Origin: Tremella fuciformis
Taxonomy: Eukaryota; Basidiomycota; Tremellomycetes; Tremellales; Tremellaceae
Length of the DNA: 64,000 bases
NCBI GenBank assembly: GCA_032768795.1
Contig: CP136500.1
Span: 124,001 to 188,000, forward strand
Direction: 5' to 3'
The notes beneath the pieces were generated by a model. The model worked only from the letters and a program-made list of their open reading frames with translations, had not been told where the DNA came from and ran no database searches. Within the stretch, counting starts at the first letter, position 1. Every line of letters starts with the position of its first letter. Of this stretch, positions 31,331 through 39,628 are shown in pieces. Made by a program: the position numbers and the translations under genes.

Positions 31331-31931
31331 CGTCGCTTACGGATCTCGTTAGCTGTGCATGCGAGTCAGTTCGACCAGGCAGCTCACCTGCAGTCGGATT
31401 CTCGTAGGCCCATCCATCATTGCCGTCAACCCCTCCCGCCTCTATTTCTCTCTCTGCTATGAATCATAGGAGCAGGGGTTCAGATCCGACAGCAGTGACT
31501 ACCTTCGGCAGAGTGGGAAGGGCGGCACCAACTTTGCGCAACTCACTGCCCGTGTGATGATCGCCGCCCGAGACCTCTGCTTCACACCGGCCTGTCACAC
31601 GACGGACGCTCTGCTCAGGTCGAATTGCCGGTTACCGTGATGTTCGGGCAACATGACACAGCCTGCTGTGAATTACGTCGAGAAGAGATCAAGCTGTCTT
31701 GTCCAGATCATCGTGGTGGGCGGGACAGAGACTGCAATTTCAGCACCACAACGAGCCGCTTCCCTAGTCAAACGTGCTGGACCCCAGTCCGATGGCACGC
31801 AGACCAATAAAGTGAATTGATTGACTCGTACCACTCTCCCACTTGAACTGTCGATGATCAGCTCTATCCGGCCACATTTCCCCTACATCTCCTCCTGATG
31901 GGCATGCGACCCATGTGTCTAGAGAGATCTG
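31331..31931. other. Intergenic stretch, no gene seen
   Basis: No convincing frame, splice pattern, RNA gene or repeat was found. The short open frames on either strand have no protein-like character. Confidence 0.5.
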
Positions 31932-33436
31932 TCAAGTTGAGCCTTTCGACTCACAGAAATTCTCCCCATACGTCCACAGAATCTCCGAGCCCGCTTTGAT
32001 CAGCCCATTCTCCATCAAACCCTCGTAGGCATTCCTGTTCTGTCGGACAAAGGGCAGCATCGAGATCCGTGAGATTGCGTGTTCGACATCTTTGTAGACT
32101 TCGTCACATGTCGCTGTTGCTGTGCCCGGACAAGCATGCTATATGGAGAGGGAGAGGCAGTCGTCAGCTTGCTTCCTGTACGGACGACCGACAATCAACA
32201 AGGCTGGATGAGGTGCTGGGACAGGAAGAGGAAATCGGACCGTCTAAGAGCGACGTACATTTAGAAATGTCGCTGGACCAAGCAAAAGAGCCAGTGAATT
32301 GTCTCCTCGGCCCTGTCCAATGGATCCGTTCCACAAGTTGACTCGCCTCAGCCATGCGTCCCTGATCTCGTCCTCAATCTTCTCATGTTCCATCGAGGGT
32401 ATGTCATGGCCCATCAATTGCGCTTTGATTTGTGCTCGTTTGTGAGGAGCTTCACTTCCGACTAAGTCGAAACCGACCATGTCTATCTGAGGCAACTGGA
32501 TACCGTCACCTGGGGCGAGCGAAAAGGCCATGTCGGTGAATACTCCGACATCGGTGGATCCGAAGCGGGGCGCTGGACGTAGTGTCAAGTAACGACATTG
32601 TATGAAGGCGAGATATGTCTGTGTGACTCTACCACGTCAGCGCTTAGCGAAGACGAAGACAAAGGGCACGAGTCAGCCGTGAGTATACATATGGGCGGAG
32701 GGGACAGGGGCAGATGGTTTTTTTGCAACTGACGCTCGGATCAATCTGGTTGGCAACGGGGTGAAGCTGGAGAGGACCTCGTAATGGTCTTGTCTACAGA
32801 CCCTGTCAGCTCGTGTCGTGCAGACGAACGTCGCAGGCAGATTGATCATGCTGCTCACAGGATCATCAACAGGCGAAAACCCAAAAGCTCGGCTCGCGCC
32901 TTCTCCGAGTCTTCGCAAAGTGGTGAGCCATGAGGTTGTGTCGAGTAGAGCAGTATCAAATCCCGGACCAGCTCTTTTCCTTGACGCTCCAATCTCGCGA
33001 TCTTCTCCTGCAGCCAAGGTGGCTGTTCTTCGTCCATCCCCACCATCTCAAAAGTGCGAATCGAGGCGCTTGTCTCCGCACACCTTGCTCGATGGCTGAA
33101 AAGACGGTCTGCGAGAATAGACGAGTCCGAATCGGTCGAGCCTTCAGGCGCGGCGTCCTCTTGACCTTGTTCTCGGTGTTTGCCCGTAATGTCGTCCGAC
33201 AGCAAGGTAATCCGTCTGATATGCTTTAGCATACTCGGTGGGAATCCTTTCGCCAGGGCGCAGACGAGTGCCAATCGATAGTCGAACTCGGCCAAAGCGT
33301 GGAGCTGGTCCAAAGGAAGGGCGACAACCTTGGATTGACTCGAGACGCCATGTTCGCTGTCGTCGGGCTCGTCTGTATACTGGGTCCCGATCATCGCTCG
33401 GCGAGTGGGTCGCTGCTTGGAGGTAGAAGCGTCCAT
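31932..33436 (-). CDS. Unrecognised four-exon protein (about 419 aa)
   Basis: The hand-built model is exons 33436-32859, 32793-32689, 32628-32259 and 32138-31932. All junctions keep frame (phases 2, 2, 0). Introns of 65, 60 and 120 nt have donors GTGAGC, GTATAC and GTACGT; the last two have CTGAC branch points close to TAG acceptors. The protein starts MDASTSKQRP, has a leucine-rich helical stretch (LDQLHALAEFDYRLALVCAL), an acidic-serine spacer, a second helical block (RAELLGFRLLMILQDHYEVL) and a C-terminal segment with ISRISMLPFVRQNRNAYEGL. No signal peptide or transmembrane helix is evident. It was not recognised and could be a nuclear or scaffold protein. It is divergent from the coiled-coil gene at 34034. 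The last exon ends 1.1 kb from the copia stack. Confidence 0.65.
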
Positions 33437-33977
33437 ATCGGCTTTGGAAAGAGTTGATGGGCGCGCGCTCAAGACGCGCAACGGAAAGGAGAGGTTTGCC
33501 GTGGGAGAAGGTCAGGGTGGCCTGGTAGAAGAGGAGAGCTGAGGAGTCGTGAGATGCAGGAAGGGGAACGAGGGGACTGGAGATGGCTGTCGAACGTCGA
33601 ACAACAACAGTAAAGAGAGAGACAGAAAGAGAGACGAGTGGCAATTGTTTCACGTGCTTGTTTCGGGAAGATTACGTAAGGAAGAACACATGGAAAGACG
33701 AGATTGGATCCCGTTACAGTATTCATCCTCTCACTCACTCACCAGCCCCAGTTCCACGATCATCACACGGCCCCACGGCGGACGACTACTCGTCTCGGCG
33801 TCTGGACACGTCCCCCGACCCCCGATCCATCATGATCCATCATCCATTCCTCGTCCCCCTCTATCTCCATCCATACTTTACCGTTCGACCCGCCCTGACC
33901 GTCCCTCGTTGGGCTCAACCCGACCTCCTCATCACTCCCTCCAACCTGCTGGCGCACGTCCTTTTGTCAATCTTGAA

Positions 33978-33996
33978 CCCCCCCCCCCCCCCCCCC
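33978..33996. repeat. Poly-C run of 19
   Basis: A homopolymer between the two divergent genes, about 40 bp upstream of the ATG at 34034. It is prone to sequencing-length error. Confidence 0.9.
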
Positions 33997-34033
33997 TCTG
34001 TGGCCTGCGACCTGCGACCTGCAGACTACAAGC

Positions 34034-35164
34034 ATGCAAGCCCCATCATCGCTGACACGGTCCTACGCCAAGGTCGAGGAGGCTTATCAGTCTGCCAAAG
34101 CTGAGATCACCGACACAGTCAGTCAATGATCTGGTCCACATGCATCGATGTCCAGAGCTGGACTGGAGACTGCCAGCCGATCTCATCCGCCGTCTGTGCG
34201 GAATGCACGATACCGCGTTCGACGACTTGGCCGAAGAGGATACCATCCGGGAGTACAGTGGCATGTTGACCGAAATGGCGGTCTCTCTTTCCGAGCTGGT
34301 GGACAAAATCAACTCTGCGGAGAAGAGGCGCCTGAACAGGCGACTGGTCACGCTGGAGAGGGAAAAGAGAGACTTGGCAGGAGATAAACGGAAACTCGAG
34401 GAGGAGGCCGAGGCCAAACGGTCGGAACTGCAAGTTCGATTGGAAGAGACGAGGATCGAGAGGGACCACGAAGAAGCGAACAAAGATCAAGCGTTACAGC
34501 TCGTAGAGGCCTTGACGGAAGAGAGGAACACCCTGGCGGAGAATGTCCGAGACCTGGAGGCCGTGATGGCAGCCAGGAGCAAGACAGTCGCGGTGGTACG
34601 CTCGGAGAAGTCTACTTCTCGGAAAAGAAGAAGATGGCTTTGAGAATCAAAGGATCCGGTTGGTGGAAGGGGGATACAGACGCTCCAAGAGAATCCCTCG
34701 ACTGTGAGTAAACCTCTAGTCTTCTTCCCCTTGTCTCAGGTAGGGGCTAGTCGATCTCGCCGGCTTTCTCGCTGACACTCAAGTCACTCAGAGAGACAAA
34801 CTCCGATTCCGGTGGCCGACTTGACCGAAATCGAACGTCGCCAAATCCATCGGACCGACTTGAAGTTGTACGAGCCCATGTCGCTCTCCTGGTCGACTCG
34901 TCGTCGCCCTACGTTCGGCACTTCGCCAACAAGCACCTTACAAATCGCCGATCCTCTCGCCTCCTATACGGGATCTTCGACTCAACTCGGCTCAGGTCCG
35001 CGAAGGAGGCCGCCACTCCCCAGTCGTTGTTTAAGATCGAACCGCTTTTCGCCGAGCAGAGGATAGACAGAGCGATGGGTGGTGCGCGTCGTCGGAGACT
35101 GGGTCAGAAAGCAACCGCGAGGCTGGTACGCGTCTTTCATTGGACAGGGCAAGAGAAAGAGTAG
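34034..35164 (+). CDS. Unrecognised coiled-coil protein (about 317 aa)
   Basis: The hand-built model is exons 34034-34117, 34158-34595, 34645-34703 and 34792-35164, which together keep one frame. The second exon encodes a long charged coiled coil (about residues 75-170: LEREKRDLAGDKRKLEEE and onwards), with heptads rich in Glu, Arg and Leu. The third exon (RIRLVEGGYRRSKRIPRL) is basic. The fourth (SDRLEVVRAHVALLVDSSS, ending in an arginine-rich part) may be globular. The first intron (40 nt) and second (49 nt, several AGs skipped) are the weak points; translation could instead start at the ATG at 34140. A further donor-like GTACGC inside the last exon could change the C-terminus. No known family is assigned. 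Confidence 0.5.
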
Positions 35165-36080
35165 GAATAAATGCTGCCAGTGCATCATCACCTTGCTTGA
35201 TGCAGGCCCGCTCAAGATTCGGACTGGGCACCGTGGGGTAAGAGGAGAGAGAGAGACAGAAGCGAGGAAGTGAGCGATGGAGAGTGGGAGAAGGCCAGAT
35301 GGAGCGGGTCGTACCCGAAGCCACTCTTACTTACTGCTGTGCTGATGTCAACTTTCCCTGCTGATGCCTCTTGCCTATCGCATGCTGCTACTCTCTCTCC
35401 CGTCTCGGGACCAAGAACGCTTGGCATAACGCTAGCTTGTGGCTGCTACTTCCCCTTGTCGCCGAAGGACTCACTCCGTAACCGTGGCCGGTGAGATGGT
35501 CAACGCGCCGCTGAACTCATAGGCAATTCGGGAGATGCCGCATACCAAACGATGGCAGGATGACAGCCTGCTACGTCCCAGCTACAGCTCCGGACTTTCT
35601 GCATTGACGAGTGGAGGGAAATTCATGCTGATCAGATGATGAGTGACGCGAATCGCAAATAATGTCAAAGCCTCGACCTCGACCTCGACGTCTTCGTCTC
35701 CCAGAGGCTCGACCGACAGAGACAACGCCACACCTCGAGCCCATGCGATCGGACAGGTCTACCGGTACAAGTACCATGGGCAGACAGTGTGGCTCACGAC
35801 CTGATTGGCGGTGCGTGATCGACTGATTGGCAGCACCTCGCGAGATTCGGGTGGGCAATTCATCACCCAGCCCGCCTTTCCTCGTCTTCCCCCTCTCGCC
35901 CTCTCCACTCATCAGCTCTGCTTCAACATGACCGGCCACCGCTGTGCCCGGTTATATAACATTTCACCAACCAAGACGAGCGGAGTATGCCCCACCCGTC
36001 GCCAGTCGTCCGACACCCCCGAAGAGATAGGACTGGGCTGCAAAGAAGTGGTATCCTCTCGACGGACAACCTACCTATAC
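35165..36080. other. Intergenic region before the gypsy block, no gene seen
   Basis: No reading frame looks like protein. The stretch has purine-rich runs (about 35235-35300) and a CTCGAC repeat tract (about 35670-35700). It may hold the terminator of the coiled-coil gene. Confidence 0.5.
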
Positions 36081-36741
36081 TGTTACGACTCGAACCCGGC
36101 GGCCTTGATGTCCGGCGACGAGTAGACGGCGGCGGTCGTACGTGGCGAGCTCGGGTTGTACCAAGGGCGAAGTGGGTACAGCCACTGAACCTCGTGACTT
36201 GGTCGACGGCGAAGGTAGGACTGGCCTCACACGGAGATAGGCGTCGTGGAGGTTTGGTGGCGGTGCTCGAAGGATCCCACGGAGATAGGCGTCGTGGCGA
36301 GCGGAGGTGGCGGAGCGAGCAATGCAAGGCTCTAGGACTAGGGTGTAATGTATGACTGTCTAGATTGATAGAATTGATCCTTTGGGAAAAGGATCCTTGG
36401 GGCTGAATGTGCGGTCTTATATATGCCTCTGACCCGTTCAGGTGAACGCTTGGGCGTTCACATGAATTGTCCTTCCGTTCAAGTGAACACTTCCCCTTCC
36501 AGTAATAACTTCTCCTGTTCACTGAACGCTCAGGGTGTTTGCATGAACAGTTTGGTGTTCAGGTGAATGCTTGGGTGCGTCGTCCAAGGGGTCGGTTGTG
36601 CTTGGGTGAACGGTGGTGGTGATCGAGTGAACGTAGTTTGGTGATCGGTGTTGATTGGGTGAACGGTTGGTGATCGGTGTTACGACCTGCAGTGGCGAAG
36701 GCTGGCGGAGTTGCAGGTGGGCAGTGTGCAGGGTCGTAACA
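36081..36741 (+). repeat. LTR of gypsy-type element G2 (5' copy)
   Basis: The 661-bp repeat starts TGTTACGAC and ends GTCGTAACA, so its 9-bp ends are perfect inverted repeats. The last 156 bp recur at 49659-49814. It contains two copies of a 20-bp block (CACGGAGATAGGCGTCGTGG at 36230 and 36278) and a phased array of GTTCA..TGAAC motifs at 36436-36568. The flanking 5 bp (TATAC) do not match those after the other copy (TATCT), so the pair may not come from one undisturbed insertion. Confidence 0.75.
36436..36568 (+). repeat. Phased palindromic 12-mer array in the G2 LTR
   Basis: GTTCAGGTGAAC at 36436, GTTCACATGAAT at 36456, GTTCAAGTGAAC at 36477, GTTCACTGAAC at 36517, GTTTGCATGAAC at 36537 and GTTCAGGTGAAT at 36557. 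Spacing is 20-21 bp or its double. Confidence 0.75.
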
Positions 36742-37092
36742 GTATCCCCCTCCTCCTAAGCGCGAGCTCCTGCGAGCGGGGTAGAGGGATGGTAGGTGTT
36801 GAGGGTTTTTGGTGCATGCATGGGCTGTCGGGTCCCATGCATGGTCGGTTGTAGCATGCATGTTCGTATGCATGGATGTTGTCGGAGATGCGTTCCATGC
36901 ATCGGAGTTTGGCGGAAGTTGCCGGAAGACGGTGGAGGTTGCCGGAGATGGTGTCGGAATTTTTTAATTCGATTTTCTTGATTTTCTCCAAAAAGCGAAG
37001 CGGCCAAAAGGAAGGATTTGCCACCCTTCACTTTTGATGTTGTACTTCTTCTTTTTCCTTTGTTCAACTTCGACAGAATCGACAACTTTGAT
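36742..37092 (+). other. Leader between the G2 LTR and the G3 open frame
   Basis: No gene. A cluster of ATGCAT motifs (at least five between 36810 and 36905) is present, then a T-rich stretch ahead of the ATG at 37093. A deletion junction joining G2 leader to G3 sequence probably lies here or slightly downstream; its exact place cannot be seen from one copy. Confidence 0.5.
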
Positions 37093-37708
37093 ATGGCTCC
37101 AAAGTCGAAGAAGACTGCTTCGACCAGAGTTGTGGAGTCTCCACTCTCTTCGATTGGCGAAGCAGGCGGACCCATTGTCGAAGCTACTCCGGCTGGCAAA
37201 GTTCGGACTCCGGCTGGCGATGCTCCTCCTCCGGCTGTCGATGTGTCTCGAAGCAAGGTTGATCGTGACAAACGATACAAGCAAATCCTGCCGGCACCAA
37301 CTAACCTTGAAACTAACCAGCCTCTCGCCGAAGGACGAGTAGGTGGTTACCCTGCCAAAATCCTTGTCAATTCTGGCGCCTCCCACAACTACATTTCCCG
37401 GCTCTTCGCCGAGAGTCACCGACTCTTGGCGATCCCTCGCCAAACTCCGTCGGATCTTCAGCTCTTCGACGGCACCCTCGCCCAAGATGGCCCGCTCACG
37501 CATTACGTCCGGGAGGATGTAGAGTTAGGCCCTCTCTCTGGAACCACTCGCCTTGAGGTCACCAAGCTCGAGAGAGCGGATGCCGTCCTCGGCTACTCCT
37601 GGCTATGCAGTCGCCGAGCCAAAATTGACTTCGGTAAGAGGACGATAGTCGATCCTCGATCCAAAGGCTGGTCAGCGAAGCCTAGCCAACCTCAAGGTTG
37701 GGCAGAAG
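37093..37708 (+). pseudogene. Gypsy pol of G3, N-terminal part with retropepsin domain
   Basis: Starting at MAPKSKKTA, about 85 residues precede a retropepsin-like domain at residue 93. This is too short to hold capsid and zinc knuckle, so gag has been lost and a short gag N-terminus may be fused to the protease. The active-site triplet reads NSG (codon AAT at 37369) where aspartic proteases have DSG or DTG; the surrounding ILV.SGASHNYI is typical. The frame continues exactly into 44010 after removing G1 and one AGAAG copy, giving 1413 codons in total. Confidence 0.85.
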
Positions 37709-38165
37709 TGTCATGACTCGTGATAAGGAAAAGGAGAAAACATGACTCATGGAATGATGTGTTATTTGGAGAACGTTTATCAGTTGATTAGTCAGCCTCC
37801 ACCTTGCTTAGTCAGCCTCCACCTTTGAGGCATTTTTCCTATTGGCTAGCTTGTAGTTTCCCACGGTGGTCTAAGTGAGGCATTTATCTGATTGGTCAGT
37901 AAATCCCTCACGACACCTCTTTAATTAGTCCTACCTTTTAGATGTGAAGGGTATAAAAGGAGGCCTCATCTGGCCCTTCCCCCCTTCTTCTTCAGCAATG
38001 GATCTTGTGTCTTCTCTTCACACAAAGTCACTCAGTTGGTCTTAACCCAACACTTCAGTCACCTCAGTACCTAAGGCAGTCATCAAGCTCTACGAGCCAG
38101 AGACTAAACCCCTTCAGTACCCAAGGCAGACCTCTCGCTACCGCAGACTACCCGCAGGCGTGACA
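37709..38165 (+). repeat. 5' LTR of G1
   Basis: 457 bp, TGTCATGACTCG to GGCGTGACA. Two tandem copies of an 18-bp block (TTAGTCAGCCTCCACCTT) lie at 37788 and 37808 in U3. TATAAAA lies at 37952-37958. Confidence 0.97.
37952..38003 (+). promoter_or_regulatory. G1 promoter: TATA box and self-primer sequence
   Basis: TATAAAA at 37952 is followed 42 bp later by AGCAATGGAT (37994-38003). This 10-mer is the exact reverse complement of the primer-binding site at 38168-38177. If transcription starts at or next to 37994, the mRNA 5' end could prime its own reverse transcription. The start site is inferred. Confidence 0.7.
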
Positions 38166-38167
38166 GT

Positions 38168-38177
38168 ATCCATTGCT
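38168..38177 (+). promoter_or_regulatory. Primer-binding site of G1 (self-primed type)
   Basis: ATCCATTGCT lies two bases after the 5' LTR and pairs perfectly over 10 nt with AGCAATGGAT in the LTR. No match to a tRNA 3' end (TGG...) is seen. Confidence 0.75.
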
Positions 38178-38586
38178 CAACCCCCTTAGTCCTTGCTCGT
38201 CCCTCGTCCTCTCGTCAACAACATTTTCGCATTTTTGCCACCCAAGGCTTTCCCGCGGTTACCCTCGACACCTCTGGCAAAAAGATTATTCTTGTCACCA
38301 TTGTGACTTGAACCAAGGACCTCTCGTCATCATCAATCCTACTTTCAACAACACCTTCGATCACTTCGACACTATCATCACCCTTGTCGTCACCATCATT
38401 TGGGTGCTCATCACCATCAAAAACTCGATCCACCCTCGACTTTAGGGATTACTTCTACAAAGTAGAAGACCTTGATCTAAGGCCCTCCTTCTACTTTCTT
38501 TCATCCATACCATCATCAATCCCTTACAATCCTCTCAGATACCCAAAAGCTCCTGCTGACACTCAGATCACTCCATCCCTGTCACC
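38178..38586 (+). other. Untranslated leader of G1
   Basis: About 410 bp, rich in CATC/TCATCA, between the primer site and the gag ATG. Open frames here are short and unlike protein. Confidence 0.7.
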
Positions 38587-39606
38587 ATGGAATCTGACAA
38601 CGCCCAGCTCAATGCTGAGCAAGCGTTGCAAGCACAGCACGACATGATCCTACAGCTGCAGGCTCAGATCAATGCCCTTCAAGTCACCAACAACACCAGG
38701 CCTGAGCATGCTAAGGAGCCAAAGATCTCTCATCCACCGCCTTTTAATGGCCGTAAGGATCAGACTCTGGAGTTCCTAGCCAAGTGCAACATGGTCTTTG
38801 CTGTTCAACCTCGGACCTACGCCACCGACGTCACTCGTATTGCCTTTGCGACCAACCTCCTGAAGGAGGAAGCCTACCGATGGGTCTTACCTTACCTTGG
38901 CATGGATGCAGAGGATCAGCCCTCTTGGCTCCATGACTGGGAGGACTTCCAAATCGAATTTAAGAAGTACTTTGGCGACGCCAACTTGGCTGAGACATCT
39001 CGTTTCAAGCTACGCAACCTCCGACAGACAGGATCAGCCAGTCTCTACGCCACAGAATTCCAGCGCCACGCAGCCTATGTGCACTGGAACAATGAGACAA
39101 AGAAGCAGAACTTCTTTGATGGCCTCAAGGATGATGTCAAGGATCGACTCCTTGCCCCTGGCAAATTCAAGGACTACGAGGTTTTGGTCACCGCCGCCAT
39201 TGAGTATGATGACCTTCTCTATCAAAGGCGACGCACAAACAACAACCCTCGACCTCAATTCAACACTCAGCGCCCCATCAACAGCATCAACTACCCACGC
39301 TCTGGCGCTGCCTCTACAAAGACCCAGACCTTTGTCCCGCGTACAACGACAACGACATTCTCTCCTACTCCCATGGAAATCGATGCTGCTCAGACACGCC
39401 AGGCCTATGGACCAATCTCTCAGGCTGAGCGTGAGCGACGCATGAAGGAGAACCTCTGCAACTATTGCGGCAAGCCTGGTCACAAGGCCTTTGGGTGCCG
39501 TGCTGCTCAGCGACGCCGTGAGCAGAGGGCTCAAATCAATGCTGCCGCCAAGGTCACCACTATTACCTCCGACAACAAGGCAAAAAACACGCAGCCCCAG
39601 GCCTAA
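38587..39606 (+). CDS. gag: Gag protein of G1 (339 aa)
   Basis: The structural capsid/nucleocapsid protein. The ATG at 38587 begins MESDNAQLNAEQALQAQ. A short coiled coil (residues about 8-35, LQAQINALQ) precedes the gypsy capsid region (about 50-215: PPPFNGRKDQTLEFLAKC and onwards). A classical CX2CX4HX4C zinc knuckle (CNYCGKPGHKAFGC) lies at residues 291-304. The C-terminus ends KAKNTQPQA. The codons GCA AAA AAC near the end form a -1 slippery heptamer, so most ribosomes would stop at 39604-39606 and a minority enter pol. Confidence 0.96.
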   Translation: MESDNAQLNAEQALQAQHDMILQLQAQINALQVTNNTRPEHAKEPKISHPPPFNGRKDQTLEFLAKCNMVFAVQPRTYATDVTRIAFATNLLKEEAYRWVLPYLGMDAEDQPSWLHDWEDFQIEFKKYFGDANLAETSRFKLRNLRQTGSASLYATEFQRHAAYVHWNNETKKQNFFDGLKDDVKDRLLAPGKFKDYEVLVTAAIEYDDLLYQRRRTNNNPRPQFNTQRPINSINYPRSGAASTKTQTFVPRTTTTTFSPTPMEIDAAQTRQAYGPISQAERERRMKENLCNYCGKPGHKAFGCRAAQRRREQRAQINAAAKVTTITSDNKAKNTQPQA

Positions 39607-39628
39607 GCGTGCCCCCACCTCTGGGGCT
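39582..39628 (+). promoter_or_regulatory. Programmed -1 frameshift signal of G1
   Basis: The slippery heptamer A AAA AAC (39582-39588) is in the gag frame. It is followed after four bases (ACGC) by a perfect 8-bp stem, AGCCCCAG (39593-39600) pairing with CTGGGGCT (39621-39628), with a 20-nt loop. A -1 slip leads exactly into the pol frame. The 0-frame stop at 39604 lies within the loop. Confidence 0.85.

Noticed and set aside
31133..31462. Open frame of 109 codons on the plus strand
   Set aside because: Composition is unlike protein, and the minus strand of the same stretch contains more protein-like segments.
33978..33996. Poly-C run as a functional element
   Set aside because: A single homopolymer with no partner or conservation to judge; its length is also unreliable.
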